64,000 bases of DNA from the NCBI RefSeq assembly GCF_002368075.1, contig NZ_AP018314.1:1339084-1403083 (forward strand). Direction: 5' to 3'. This stretch comes from Sphaerospermopsis kisseleviana NIES-73. Its GTDB lineage: Bacteria > Cyanobacteriota > Cyanobacteriia > Cyanobacteriales > Nostocaceae. The notes under the pieces were generated by a model. It saw only the letters and a program-made list of their open reading frames with translations. It had not been told where the DNA came from and did no database searches. Positions 1 through 8,508 of this stretch are shown here, in pieces; positions within the stretch are counted from its first letter, which is position 1, and each line of letters starts with the position of its first letter. Both the position numbers and the translations under genes were made by a program.

Positions 1-40
<40 letters not shown>

Positions 41-60
41 CTCCTGAACTTCTATTTTTT

Positions 61-543
61 ATGAACATCAGAATTGGTAACGGCTACGATATTCACAGAT
101 TGGTGAGCGATCGCCCTTTAATTTTGGGTGGTGTTCACATTCCCCATGAACTCGGTTTGTTAGGACACAGTGATGCTGATGTTCTCACTCACGCCATTAT
201 GGACGCTATGTTAGGCGCTTTATCTTTAGGAGATATTGGCCATTATTTCCCCCCCAGTGATCCCCAATGGAAAGGCGCTGATAGTCTTGTGTTATTAAAA
301 CAGGTAAATCAGTTAATTATTGAACAAGGTTGGAAAATCGGCAATATTGATTCTGTTGTTGTTGCAGAACGTCCCAAATTAAAACCCCATATTGCTACAA
401 TGCGAGATAAATTAGCAGCAGTGTTACAACTAGAACCAAATCAAGTTGGTGTCAAAGCTACTACTAATGAAAAATTGGGTCCCACTGGCAGAGAAGAAGG
501 TATTTGTGCCTATGCTGTAGTTTTGTTAGTGGCTGGTGATTAG
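61..543 (+). CDS. ispF: 2-C-methyl-D-erythritol 2,4-cyclodiphosphate synthase
   Basis: IspF of the MEP isoprenoid pathway converts CDP-methylerythritol 2-phosphate to the cyclic diphosphate MEcPP, releasing CMP, in the cytoplasm. The 160-residue length is typical of the family. Zinc ligands D10 and H12 lie in the N-terminal GYDIH motif and H44 follows the HSDAD motif at 36-40. The C-terminal part keeps the TTNEKLG segment that contacts the cytidine end. ATG is preceded by the STRR at the window edge, so any upstream operon partner lies outside. Confident call. Confidence 0.96.
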   Translation: MNIRIGNGYDIHRLVSDRPLILGGVHIPHELGLLGHSDADVLTHAIMDAMLGALSLGDIGHYFPPSDPQWKGADSLVLLKQVNQLIIEQGWKIGNIDSVVVAERPKLKPHIATMRDKLAAVLQLEPNQVGVKATTNEKLGPTGREEGICAYAVVLLVAGD

Positions 544-562
544 TTAATAGGAGGATGAGAAA

Positions 563-1126
563 ATGTTTAGTTTAGATAAACCTGAAGAATTAGTTAAAAT
601 CAGACTAATTTCTAATATTTGGAATAATCAAGTTGATTCACCAGAAAAAATAGAAAGTTTATTTCAACTACCTTCTCCAGATATTATTGTCTTAGATCAA
701 AATCAGCAAATTGCATTATTAGTAGATATCACAACGCAAGAAATTCTGAAAAATCATGAAAATAATTTATCAAAAAATTTATCAAAAGTCAGCAACCTAT
801 ATTTACAAAACTCTCAGGAAAACCCTAGATTTGCTATATTAGCAAATCTAACAGAAATTAAGGTTTTTAAATCTATTAAGGGCGTATTTGTCAAGCCGGA
901 GATATCATTAAATACAGGAAAAATTCTCAGCCATTATGATTCAGAATTTGGCGAGAAAACAATATTTAAGTTCTATTTGCAAACCCTCATAGTATCTTGG
1001 CTAAGAGATTTGACCTATCACTGGAAATCAGAAATACCACCTGCTTCTGAAGAATTAGAAAAAATAGGTTTATTAGCAAAGCTAAAAAATGGAGAAACAT
1101 ATTCACAAAACTATGAAGAAGAGTAG
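563..1126 (+). CDS. Hypothetical protein, possible degenerate PD-(D/E)XK-like domain
   Basis: This 187-residue protein has no signal peptide or membrane segment and I do not recognise its family. The segment PDIIVLDQNQQ followed by a hydrophobic strand (about 38-56) resembles the core strand of the PD-(D/E)XK nuclease fold seen in HsdR N-termini, but the usual E-x-K is replaced by D-I-T, so catalysis is doubtful. A perfect Shine-Dalgarno (AGGAGG, 550-555) precedes the ATG. The next gene is a PIN-domain fragment 38 nt downstream on the same strand, so the two may be a small toxin/antitoxin-like pair. Function is not assigned. Confidence 0.6.
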   Translation: MFSLDKPEELVKIRLISNIWNNQVDSPEKIESLFQLPSPDIIVLDQNQQIALLVDITTQEILKNHENNLSKNLSKVSNLYLQNSQENPRFAILANLTEIKVFKSIKGVFVKPEISLNTGKILSHYDSEFGEKTIFKFYLQTLIVSWLRDLTYHWKSEIPPASEELEKIGLLAKLKNGETYSQNYEEE

Positions 1127-1164
1127 ATAATTTATATTTAATTACCAGTACCAGGAATATAAAA

Positions 1165-1464
1165 ATGACCATACTTTATATAGAAACTAACTTTTTAATA
1201 TCTATTGCTAAAGGACAGGATGCACGAGCGGATAATTTGCTGTATAATCCACCTAAGTCTTTAAAAATATTTATACCCCATGTTTGTTATATAGAAGCAA
1301 TTACAGTTTATAAATTAGAAAAGCAGGAAAAACTTAATTTTAAAAGAGATATGGAACTAAAAATTAGAGAAATTGCTCGCGATCAAACTTCTAATTATGC
1401 GCCCCTATTAGTTCAAAATCTACAACAAGCTATCATTACTAATGATGGCTTACTTACTAAATAG
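1165..1464 (+). pseudogene. PIN-domain protein, truncated at the C terminus
   Basis: The N-terminus (TILYIETNFLISIAKGQD) is a PIN-fold start with the acidic residue of the first strand. Complete PIN proteins run about 130-160 residues and carry further acidic residues in the C-terminal half; here the frame stops after 99 residues, right after an N-D-G-L-L segment where the fold should continue. The substrate-binding-protein gene begins 37 nt later. I infer a deletion removed the 3' half, although a short functional protein cannot be excluded. Partner of the upstream hypothetical gene. Confidence 0.5.
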
Positions 1465-1501
1465 TATTTAGATTTTGTGGTTATATTTTGTGAAAAAAAT
1501 T

Positions 1502-3289
1502 ATGAAATTCAATAAAAACATTCTCAATCACACAACACGCCTTTTATTACTCATCACCATCCTGTCATTTACAGCATTATCAATCACAGGTTGTAACCCC
1601 AGCAACTTCAAAAGTAATGCAACTCAAAAAGTACCACAATTAGTCACCAGTATACTCAGCGATCCTAAAACATTTAACTATCCTCTTAGTTCCGAATCAC
1701 CTAACATTTTCGGTTATACTTATGAAGGTTTACTCAATCAAAATCCTCTCACGGGTGAACTAGAACCAAATTTAGCTGAATCCTGGGAAGTTTCCGAAGA
1801 TAAACTCAAAATTACCTTCACTTTAAAGGATAATTTAAAATGGTCAGATGGTAAACCATTAACCGTTGATGATGTCGTCTTTACCTATAACGATATTTAT
1901 CTGAATAAAGACATCCCCACTAATGTGAGAGATATTTTGAGAATTGGAAAAGATCGCAAATTACCAACCGTGAGAAAAGTTGATAATAAAAGAGTAGAAT
2001 TTAGTGTACCCGAACCTTTTAGACCATTCTTACAAAGTGCTGGTGCTGCTATTTTACCTGCTCATGTATTAAGAGAATCGGTAAAAACAAAAGATCAAGA
2101 TGGTAAACCGAAATTTCTAACAATGTGGGGTGTAGATACTCCACCTGAGCAAATTATTGTTAATGGACCTTATAAACTAGAACGTTACGATACCAGTCAA
2201 CGGATAATTTTCCGTCGTAATCCCTATTATTGGCGTAAAGATGCACAAGGTCAACCCCAACCTTATATTGAGCGTATTATTTGGCAAATTGTTGAATCTA
2301 CAGATACATCTTTACTGCAATTTCGTTCTGGTGGGTTAGACTTTGTAGGGGTGACACCTGATTATTTTTCTTTGCTCAAAGCACAAGAAAAACAAGGTAA
2401 TTTCCAAATTTATAATGGAGGTCTTTCATCAAGTACAAGTTTCATTTCTTTCAATTTGAATAAAGGTAAAAGAAATGGTAAACCCCTTGTTAATCCGATT
2501 AAATCACGTTGGTTTAATAGTGTGGAATTTCGTCAAGCTATAGCTTACGCAATTGATCGAAAAACCATGATTAACAATACTTTTCGTGGTTTGGGACAAA
2601 TGCAAAATTCGCCGATTTCTGTGCAAAGTCCTTATTATCTCACTCCAGAACAAGGATTAAAAGTTTATAATTACAATCCTGAAAAAGCTAAGGAATTACT
2701 ACTCAAAGCTGGTTTTAAATACAATGCACAAAATCAATTAGAAGATGCACAAGGAAACCGGGTGAGATTTGCTTTACTTACCAATGCAGGTAATAAAATC
2801 CGTGAAGCAATGGGTTCACAAATTAAACAAGATTTGAGTAAAATAGGTATTCAAGTTGATTTCACACCTTTAGCATGGAGTACTTTTTTAGATAAACTTT
2901 CTAATACTTTAGATTGGGAAGCATCGTTGTTAGGTTTAACAGGTGGTTTAGAACCCAATGAAGGTGCAAGTGTTTGGTCTCCTGAAGGTGCTTTACATAT
3001 GTTTAATCAAAAACCCCAACCAGGACAAAAACCAATTCAAGGTTGGGAAGTTGCACCTTGGGAAGCAAAGATACATCAACTTTATATTCAAGGCGCTCAA
3101 GAATTTGATGAAGCGAAGGTGAAAGAAATTTATGCTGAAAGTCAAAAAATAACACAGGAGAATTTACCCTTTATTTATTTGGTAAATCCCTATTCTCTAG
3201 GAGCGGTAAGAAATAAGTTTGCAGGAATTAAATATTCTGCTTTGGGTGGTGCTTTCTGGAACATTCATGAAATTAAAATTACAAAGTAG
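1502..3289 (+). CDS. ABC transporter substrate-binding lipoprotein, peptide/oligopeptide (SBP_bac_5) family
   Basis: Periplasmic binding component of an ABC importer for peptides or related solutes. From the ATG at 1502 it is 595 residues, normal for SBP family 5. A lysine-containing N-terminus, a hydrophobic stretch and a lipobox ending I-T-G-C mark a lipoprotein signal peptide, so the mature protein should be tethered through that cysteine. Family features include the early NPLTGELEPNLAESW segment and the LKWSDGKPLTVDDVVFTY segment. A TTG start at 1475 in the same frame would add nine residues ahead of the signal peptide and is less likely. No permease or ATPase gene is adjacent, as is common in cyanobacteria. 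Substrate unknown. Confidence 0.9.
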   Translation: MKFNKNILNHTTRLLLLITILSFTALSITGCNPSNFKSNATQKVPQLVTSILSDPKTFNYPLSSESPNIFGYTYEGLLNQNPLTGELEPNLAESWEVSEDKLKITFTLKDNLKWSDGKPLTVDDVVFTYNDIYLNKDIPTNVRDILRIGKDRKLPTVRKVDNKRVEFSVPEPFRPFLQSAGAAILPAHVLRESVKTKDQDGKPKFLTMWGVDTPPEQIIVNGPYKLERYDTSQRIIFRRNPYYWRKDAQGQPQPYIERIIWQIVESTDTSLLQFRSGGLDFVGVTPDYFSLLKAQEKQGNFQIYNGGLSSSTSFISFNLNKGKRNGKPLVNPIKSRWFNSVEFRQAIAYAIDRKTMINNTFRGLGQMQNSPISVQSPYYLTPEQGLKVYNYNPEKAKELLLKAGFKYNAQNQLEDAQGNRVRFALLTNAGNKIREAMGSQIKQDLSKIGIQVDFTPLAWSTFLDKLSNTLDWEASLLGLTGGLEPNEGASVWSPEGALHMFNQKPQPGQKPIQGWEVAPWEAKIHQLYIQGAQEFDEAKVKEIYAESQKITQENLPFIYLVNPYSLGAVRNKFAGIKYSALGGAFWNIHEIKITK

Positions 3290-3295
3290 GTGACA

Positions 3296-3487
3296 GGTGA
3301 CTGGTGACTGGTGATTGGTGATTGGTGACTGGTGATTGGTGATTGGTGATAAATAATTATCTATTACCCCATTCCCTATTCCCTATTCCCTATTCCCTAT
3401 TCCCCATTCCCTATTCCCTATTCCCTATTCCCTATTCCCCATTCCCTATTCCCCATTCCCTATTCCCTATTCCCTATTCCCCATTCC
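3296..3487. repeat. Two adjacent STRR arrays, (GGTGATT)n and (ATTCCCT)n
   Basis: From 3296 to about 3349 the sequence is period-7 GGTGACT/GGTGATT. From about 3361 to 3487 it is period-7 ATTCCCT/ATTCCCC. The second array ends only 13 bp before the GTG start of larB, so the larB leader consists almost entirely of repeat. Confidence 0.9.
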
Positions 3488-3500
3488 CCAAAAAACTGCT

Positions 3501-4295
3501 GTGAGTCAACCTGAAAATTTAAAATCTCTATTAGAATCTGTTGCTAATGGTACAATTTCCCCAGATACAGCTTTTGAATCTCTCAAAGATTTAGCTTATG
3601 AATCTGTGGGTGAGTTTGCCAAAATCGATCATCATCGTCATTTAAGAACCGGTTTCCCCGAAGTTATTTGGGGTCCTGGTAAAACTCCTGAGCAAATTGC
3701 TCAAATTATGGAAGTGATGCGTCATCGTACTTCCGTAGTCATGGCCACTCGTATTCAACCAGATGTATATTCTATCCTGCAAAAAAAAGTCAGAGGTTTA
3801 CAATACTTTGAATTAGCAAGGATTTGTGCGATTATTCCCCATGAAATTCAACCGCGTTTTCCTGGAGAAATAGGTATAGTTTCTGCTGGTACTGCTGATT
3901 TACCCGTCGCTGAAGAAGCTGCTATGACTGCCCAATTGTATGGTTTCCGTGTGCAGCGTCTTTGGGATGTGGGGGTGGCAGGTATTCACCGTTTATTAAA
4001 TAATCGTCATTTGCTTAACTCTGCATCTGTATTAATTGTTGTGGCAGGTATGGAAGGCGCTTTACCAAGTGTGGTTGCAGGTTTAGCAGATTGTCCAGTG
4101 ATTGCTGTTCCTACTAGCATCGGTTATGGTGCAAGTTTTGGCGGTTTAGCTCCTTTATTAACAATGCTTAATTCTTGTGCAGCAGGTATTGGTGTGGTTA
4201 ATATTGATAATGGCTTTGGTGCAGCGGTGTTAGCAGGACAAATTTTGCGAACTTCCGAGAAATTACGCTTGGCATCGGATCAAGAGTTAGGTTAA
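3501..4295 (+). CDS. larB: Nickel-pincer cofactor biosynthesis protein LarB
   Basis: LarB carboxylates and hydrolyses nicotinic acid adenine dinucleotide to pyridinium-3,5-biscarboxylate mononucleotide, the first step of the nickel-pincer nucleotide cofactor. The 264-residue protein has the expected arrangement: an N-terminal helical domain (about 1-110) with DHHRHLRTGFPEVIWGPGKT, then a C-terminal domain related to AIR carboxylase (PurE) with GIVSAGTADLPVAEEA and VPTSIGYGASFGG. The start is GTG at 3501; no in-frame ATG fits. LarC and LarE partners are not in this window. Cyanobacteria often have scattered lar genes, so the cofactor's user is unclear. Confidence 0.9.
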   Translation: MSQPENLKSLLESVANGTISPDTAFESLKDLAYESVGEFAKIDHHRHLRTGFPEVIWGPGKTPEQIAQIMEVMRHRTSVVMATRIQPDVYSILQKKVRGLQYFELARICAIIPHEIQPRFPGEIGIVSAGTADLPVAEEAAMTAQLYGFRVQRLWDVGVAGIHRLLNNRHLLNSASVLIVVAGMEGALPSVVAGLADCPVIAVPTSIGYGASFGGLAPLLTMLNSCAAGIGVVNIDNGFGAAVLAGQILRTSEKLRLASDQELG

Positions 4296-4456
4296 TACAG
4301 TGAAAACTGCGTATAATTTCGGTAACTGCTGATTGGATCAATTACTGCTAATTCAATAAGCTGATCACCCGTTTGGTAAAGAGATTATGGAATATTTGCA
4401 TTTTCATGCTACACTGTTTTCCCTTTTGGGAAATATACACATTGATATTAACCTTG

Positions 4457-4490
4457 TAGCTACTTTGTAGCTACTTTGTAGCTACTAAGA
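4457..4490. repeat. Tandem GTAGCTACTTT repeat in the larB-argH gap
   Basis: Three copies of a unit containing the palindrome GTAGCTAC, spaced 12 bp apart (GTAGCTACTTT plus one base). The surrounding 4296-4516 stretch is otherwise unremarkable AT-rich sequence. The repeat lies just upstream of the 34-codon ORF at 4517. Confidence 0.7.
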
Positions 4491-4516
4491 TACAAGACCC
4501 AGATGTTTTAGGATAG

Positions 4517-4621
4517 ATGCAAAATGCTTGGAATAACTTTGTTAAAACAGGTCAAGTTTGGGCAATGTTAATTGGGATGGTTATCGGCTATATGTTTAAG
4601 AGTTTAACAAGTTACGGTTGA
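4517..4621 (+). CDS. Candidate 34-residue membrane micropeptide
   Basis: An ATG-started frame of 34 codons reads MQNAWNNFVKTGQ, then a hydrophobic segment WAMLIGMVIGYMF, then KSLTSYG and a TGA stop. The composition (short polar N-terminus, one transmembrane helix, short positive C-terminus) is that of a real small membrane protein rather than random translation. An AGGA lies close upstream (4510-4513), which is a weak and rather tight ribosome site. I do not recognise the family; it does not match PsbI, PetN, PsaM or similar photosynthetic peptides that I know. Coding status is inferred only. Confidence 0.4.
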   Translation: MQNAWNNFVKTGQVWAMLIGMVIGYMFKSLTSYG

Positions 4622-4625
4622 ATGA

Positions 4626-4720
4626 ATTTTAGATTTTAGATTTTAGATTTTAGATTTTAGATTTTAGATTTTAGATTTTAGATTTTAAATTTTAGATTTT
4701 AAATTTTAGATTTTAAATTT
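4626..4720. repeat. STRR (TTTTAGA)n
   Basis: About thirteen period-7 units of TTTTAGA, with some TTTTAAA variants, fill the space between the small ORF and argH. Confidence 0.9.
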
Positions 4721-4781
4721 GGAATTGATATTCATTCAAAGTCTAAAATCACAAATTGTTATTACCTCTCCTTTCTAATTT

Positions 4782-6164
4782 ATGACCGAAAAACAAACTT
4801 GGAGCCAGCGGTTTGAAACCGCTCTACATCCAGCGATCGCTCGTTTTAATGCCAGTATCAGTTTTGACATTGAACTCATAGAATATGACATCACTGGTTC
4901 TCAAGCTCATGCTCAAATGCTGGCTCACACAGGAATTATTTCCCCAGAAGAAGGAGAGCAATTAGTTACAGGTTTAGAACAAATTAGGCAAGAATACCGA
5001 GAAGGTAAATTTCAACCTGGTATTGATGCCGAAGATGTGCATTTTGCTGTAGAAAAGCGACTTACAGAAATTATTGGCGATGTCGGTAAAAAGCTACATA
5101 CCGCCCGTTCTCGTAATGACCAAGTAGGAACAGATACAAGACTTTATTTGCGCGACCAAATTCAACAAATTCGCCGATATTTAAGGGAATTTCAAAAAGT
5201 ATTACTAGATATTGCGGAAAACAACGTTGAAACCCTCATTCCTGGCTATACCCACCTTCAACGCGCCCAACCGCTGAGTTTAGCCCATCACCTCTTAGCA
5301 TACTTGCAGATGGCACAACGGGACTGGGAACGTTTAGGAGATGTTTACAAACGAGTGAATATTTCCCCCTTGGGTTGTGGTGCTTTAGCGGGAACGACTT
5401 TTCCCATTGATAGACATTACACAGCAAAACTATTGCATTTTGATGATATTTATGCTAATAGCTTAGATGGAGTCAGCGATCGCGATTTTGCCATAGAATT
5501 TCTCTGTGCAGCGAGTATGATCATGGTTCACCTCAGCCGTCTTTCGGAAGAAGTGATCCTGTGGGCATCAGAAGAATTTCGCTTTGTCACCCTCAAAGAT
5601 AGCTGTGCCACAGGTTCTAGCATCATGCCCCAAAAGAAAAACCCCGACGTACCAGAGTTGGTAAGAGGGAAAACAGGGCGGGTTTTTGGTCATCTTCAGG
5701 CCATGTTAGTAATTATGAAAGGTTTACCCCTGGCATATAACAAAGACTTGCAAGAAGACAAAGAAGGTATTTTTGATGCTGTGAACACAGTTAAAGCCTG
5801 TTTAGAGGCTATGACTATTTTAATGCAAGAAGGTTTAGAATTTCGACCCCAACGCCTAGCAGAAGCAGTAGCAGAAGACTTTTCTAATGCTACCGATGTG
5901 GCAGATTATTTAGCAGCGCGGGGAGTACCTTTTAGGGAAGCTTATAATATCGTTGGTAAAGTCGTGAAAACCAGTATCGCTGCTGGTAAACTGCTGAAAG
6001 ATTTAACCTTGCAAGAATGGCAACAAATACACCCCGCCTTTGCAGAAGATATTTATGAAGCCATATCACCCCGTCAAGTAGTTGCAGCCCGTAATAGTTA
6101 CGGTGGTACAGGCTTTGAGCAAGTTAAACAGGCGCTCATTGCTGCACGTACTCAAATTTTATAA
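4782..6164 (+). CDS. argH: Argininosuccinate lyase
   Basis: ArgH catalyses the last step of arginine biosynthesis, cleaving argininosuccinate to arginine and fumarate. The 460-residue length is normal. The fumarase/aspartase superfamily signature [12 protein letters not shown] lies at about 278-289; its first serine is the catalytic base in this family. The TARSRNDQV loop near residue 107 binds substrate and TPGYTHLQ-type sequence (here [12 protein letters not shown]) carries the catalytic histidine region. It is a single gene with no arginine-pathway neighbour; a stem-loop and repeats follow. Confidence 0.97.
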   Translation: MTEKQTWSQRFETALHPAIARFNASISFDIELIEYDITGSQAHAQMLAHTGIISPEEGEQLVTGLEQIRQEYREGKFQPGIDAEDVHFAVEKRLTEIIGDVGKKLHTARSRNDQVGTDTRLYLRDQIQQIRRYLREFQKVLLDIAENNVETLIPGYTHLQRAQPLSLAHHLLAYLQMAQRDWERLGDVYKRVNISPLGCGALAGTTFPIDRHYTAKLLHFDDIYANSLDGVSDRDFAIEFLCAASMIMVHLSRLSEEVILWASEEFRFVTLKDSCATGSSIMPQKKNPDVPELVRGKTGRVFGHLQAMLVIMKGLPLAYNKDLQEDKEGIFDAVNTVKACLEAMTILMQEGLEFRPQRLAEAVAEDFSNATDVADYLAARGVPFREAYNIVGKVVKTSIAAGKLLKDLTLQEWQQIHPAFAEDIYEAISPRQVVAARNSYGGTGFEQVKQALIAARTQIL

Positions 6165-6175
6165 CAATAAATAGG

Positions 6176-6260
6176 TAATTGGTGATTGGTGATTGGTAAT
6201 TGGGAAAAAAATAAACTGTTGCCTTCTGCCTTCTGCCTTCTGCCTTCTGCCTTCTGCCTC
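6176..6260. repeat. STRRs (GGTGATT)n and (CTTCTGC)n
   Basis: Short period-7 arrays: GGTGATTGGTGATTGGTAATT, then about six CTTCTGC units. They lie between the argH stop and a stem-loop that probably belongs to the facing gene. Confidence 0.85.
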
Positions 6261-6270
6261 CTAAAAACAA

Positions 6271-6300
6271 GGGCGTACAGATAAAAATAAATGTACGCCC
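6271..6300 (-). terminator. Probable Rho-independent terminator of the small basic protein gene
   Basis: A perfect 9-bp stem (GGGCGTACA / TGTACGCCC) encloses a 12-nt AT-rich loop. Read on the minus strand it is followed by TTGTTTTTAG, a U-rich tract, so it fits best as the terminator of the gene at 6360-6530. It could also stop argH readthrough. Confidence 0.65.
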
Positions 6301-6359
6301 AAACATAGCAAATTAATTCCAGAGTAAATATTCAAAGAGTAAATATTCAAACAGTAAAA

Positions 6360-6530
6360 TTAATCAGCAGCGTCCATTGCTGCTGCCCCTGTTTCTTCAT
6401 CTTCACTCTTAGGTGGTCTTTGTTGGAACCGTCTTTGCATTCTTCCTGTCGTAGTCCGTTTACGAAACTTCCTGGCATAAGCCTGGTTCCGTAGCGCCTT
6501 TTCTTTTTTCGGGTTACGGCGCTTGGCCAT
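6360..6530 (-). CDS. Small basic cyanobacterial protein of unknown function
   Basis: A 56-residue protein with a strongly basic N-terminal half (MAKRRNPKKEKALRNQAYAR, then KFRKRTTTGRMQRR) and an acidic, alanine-rich tail (SEDEE...AAAMDAAD). The composition suggests RNA or ribosome binding, and I recall similar short basic proteins in cyanobacterial genomes, but no function is established from the sequence. The start at 6530 is favoured because GAGGTG sits 4 nt upstream of ATG; a start 24 nt further upstream has no better site. A terminator-like hairpin follows. Confidence 0.75.
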   Translation of the reverse strand: MAKRRNPKKEKALRNQAYARKFRKRTTTGRMQRRFQQRPPKSEDEETGAAAMDAAD

Positions 6531-6700
6531 ATTCACCTCATGAATAAACAACAAAAAACCTACACTCAGGCAATATCCAGTTACCGATGTTATTGATACA
6601 CTTTCAGCCTAGTGTAGAAATCAAAATAGTTGAAACAGTATCCTAGTCTACCTTATTTAATGGAGGTATGTCAAGCCGGATTGATCATAATTTTTCTTAT

Positions 6701-6868
6701 GAGTCAGGAGTTTAAGGAGTCAGGAGTTCAAGGAGTCAGGAGTTCAAGGAGTCAGGAGTTCAAGGAGTCAGGAGTTCAAGGAGTCAGGAGTTCAAGGAGT
6801 TAGGAGTTCAAGGAGTTAGGAGTTTAAGGAGTCAGGAGTTCAAGGAGTTAGGAGTTTAAGGAGTTAGG
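6701..6868. repeat. Tandem repeat (AGTCAGGAGTTCAAGG)n
   Basis: About ten 16-bp units (AGGAGTCAGGAGTTCA with T/C variants) form an array between the small basic protein gene and the first copy of the 295-bp element. It appears to be a composite of the CTGACTC-type STRR. Confidence 0.85.
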
Positions 6869-6919
6869 CAATTACTGACAGCAGATGTTAAAATTGACTG
6901 ATTCTCAGAATGACCATGA

Positions 6920-7216
6920 GCAAGTCCTAAGTTGACAATTTCATAGACAAAACTATACTTATATTTATTGACAAAAATCAATATATTTTTAGGAAAAAAT
7001 CAACTACTTGATATATAATACGGTGATATCAAGTATTGAATTGAGACTATTGCCGACGCGAAAACCAAGCAATGATGGTGGTAGTCTTTTTCAGAAACTT
7101 AATTGGAACACAATCGCGTCTGGCTAAGGCGTGAAAGTCTACTGAGGGATAACTGCTCCCATGCTCCCGTTGAAGTAGAAAGTAAAGTCTAGTTTTGTCT
7201 AGGTTTTATATAGCAG
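6920..7216 (+). mobile_element. Non-autonomous element copy 1 (IS200/IS605-like ends, structured RNA candidate)
   Basis: A 297-bp element, nearly identical to 8162-8454 (inverted) and 36733-37025. It begins GCAAGTCCTAAGTTGAC directly after ATGA and ends GGTTTTATATAGCAG. It lacks terminal inverted repeats and any target duplication, as expected of IS200/IS605-type insertion 3' of a short target. Inside are a TATTGA-TCAATA hairpin, a 9-bp perfect hairpin (ACTTGATAT/ATATCAAGT), a GACT..ATTGC/GCAAT..AGTC stem and a 3' segment rich in short complementary runs. This copy carries a 5-bp insertion (TTTAT) near base 60 compared with the others. No intact ORF is present; the short open frames towards the right end could be a TnpB C-terminal remnant. 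Confidence 0.7.
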
Positions 7217-7331
7217 AATAATAAACCTAATACTTGATAGAGTTGTATAAAAAAAACGAAAATCATCTTTTGTGAGTTACATTTCTATCAAGTGTTCGCC
7301 AATTAACAATTACAAAATAAGAATTTGAAGA

Positions 7332-7826
7332 TTGAACATTCTGGCTTTTTTTAGTTCATTAATTAAATCTATTGGTAGCTTATGGCACGTTGGAAAAACA
7401 GTATTGGGTATTATTTTTCGCCATCCCATTACTGGTACTAGCGTGATTCCCATTTTACCTGATGGTAGAATTGTTTTGATTCGTCGCAGTGATGATGGTT
7501 GTTGGTCTTTACCGGGAGGAATGATAGACTGGGGAGAGGATATTGCTAGTACAGTTTGTCGAGAATTAAAAGAAGAAACTGGACTAGAATTATTAAAAAT
7601 TCGGCGTTTGGTAGGGGTGTATTCTGCACCAGATAGAGATCCGAGAATTCATTCTATTTGTATTGTGGTGGAAGCAGAAGTACAAGGAGAAATGAAAGTT
7701 GAAGATAATTTAGAAGTGTTAGAAATTCAAGCTTTTGATCCTAGTTCTTTACCTCAACCTCAAATGTCTCATGATCACGCTAGACAGTTAGAAGATTATT
7801 TACAAGGTTTAACAACTTTGGCATAA
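7332..7826 (+). CDS. Nudix hydrolase
   Basis: A 164-residue Nudix-fold pyrophosphohydrolase acting on a nucleoside diphosphate linked to another group; the substrate cannot be read from the sequence. The Nudix box is complete, GGMIDWGED...CRELKEETGL, giving G-x5-E-x7-R-E-x2-E-E-x-G. The N-terminal 25 residues are hydrophobic and amphipathic. The start is TTG at 7332, since an in-frame TGA lies two codons upstream and no ATG occurs before the domain. The gene is bracketed by inverted copies of the 295-bp element (6920-7216 and 8162-8454). Confidence 0.88.
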   Translation: MNILAFFSSLIKSIGSLWHVGKTVLGIIFRHPITGTSVIPILPDGRIVLIRRSDDGCWSLPGGMIDWGEDIASTVCRELKEETGLELLKIRRLVGVYSAPDRDPRIHSICIVVEAEVQGEMKVEDNLEVLEIQAFDPSSLPQPQMSHDHARQLEDYLQGLTTLA

Positions 7827-7872
7827 TTGGTAATTAGTCATTAGTCATTAATTTTCTTTACCAATTAATAAA

Positions 7873-7975
7873 TAAGCTGTTGTGCATTTAATTTATATAA
7901 GGTTAACAGGCAAGATGCCTGTTCCACAAGACTTAAGAATATTAAGATTATACAGTTTAGCTGCATGACAGCTTA
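7873..7975 (+). mobile_element. ~100-bp palindromic MITE-like element (TAAGCTGTT family), copy A
   Basis: Starts TAAGCTGTT and ends AACAGCTTA-type sequence (ACAGCTTA here), with a central palindrome ACAGGCA..TGCCTGT. Matching copies lie at 11182, 19221 and 43752, with a diverged one at 8051. The long imperfect inverted repeat would fold into a cruciform or RNA hairpin. Confidence 0.75.
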
Positions 7976-8050
7976 ACTTCAATCTGAAATGCGATCGCTG
8001 ATCTTGTAGGTTGGGTTAAGGAACAAAACCCAACAAACTATCCCTAAAAC

Positions 8051-8141
8051 TAGCTAAACTGTATAATCAAAAAACCTGAACTTACAGTAGCACAAGCATC
8101 TTGCTTGTATTAATTATTCAAGTTAAAGGCACAACAGCTTA
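8051..8141 (-). mobile_element. Diverged TAAGCTGTT-family element
   Basis: Reads TAGCTAAACTGTATAATC at the left and GGCACAACAGCTTA at the right, with a central AAGCATCTTGCTT palindrome. It is an older, inverted relative of copy A, 75 bp away; a GTAGGTTGGGTT...AACCCAAC repeat sits between the two (about 8008-8036). Confidence 0.55.
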
Positions 8142-8161
8142 ACTTCGCTCTAATTTTATTA

Positions 8162-8454
8162 CTGCTATATAAAACCTAGACAAAACTAGACTTTACTTTC
8201 TACTTCAACGGGAGCATGGGAGCAGTTATCCCTCAGTAGACTTTCACGCCTTAGCCAGACGCGATTGTGTTCCAATTAAGTTTCTGAAAAAGACTACCAC
8301 CATCATTGCTTGGTTTTCGCGTCGGCAATAGTCTCAATTCAATACTTGATATCACCGTATTATATATCAAGTAGTTGATTTTTTCCTAAAAATATATTGA
8401 TTTTTGTCAATATAAGTATAGTTTTGTCTATGAAATTGTCAACTTAGGACTTGC
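8162..8454 (-). mobile_element. Non-autonomous element copy 2 (inverted)
   Basis: A 293-bp reverse-complement copy of the element at 6920-7216, almost identical apart from the short insertion in that copy. On the minus strand it starts GCAAGTCC right after TTGA and ends TATATAGCAG. It ends 54 bp upstream of the hsdM start. With copy 1 it forms a ~295-bp inverted repeat enclosing the Nudix gene. Confidence 0.7.
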
Positions 8455-8456
8455 TC

Positions 8457-8496
8457 AATTACTCAATTACTCAATTACTCAATTACTCAATTACTA
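8457..8496. repeat. Tandem (ACTCAATT)n repeat before hsdM
   Basis: About five copies of an 8-bp unit abut the right side of element copy 2 and end 12 bp before the GTG start of hsdM. Whatever promoter serves hsdM must lie in this repeat or inside the element. Confidence 0.8.
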
Positions 8497-8508
8497 AAAA
8501 TTACTATA

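Noticed and set aside
3501-4295. PurE (phosphoribosylaminoimidazole mutase)
   Set aside because: The C-terminal domain is PurE-like, but the extra N-terminal domain with DHHRHLRTGFPE and the 264-residue length identify LarB.
6920-7216. HEARO/IscB-type RNA
   Set aside because: Considered for the 295-bp element, but HEARO copies are reported next to ATGA or GTGA on the 3' side, whereas here WTGA precedes the 5' end; the TnpB-type orientation fits better. A covariance search would settle it.
6920-8454. Composite transposon carrying the Nudix gene
   Set aside because: The flanking elements have no transposase and the IS200/IS605-type ends do not normally mobilise intervening DNA as a pair; two independent insertions explain it.
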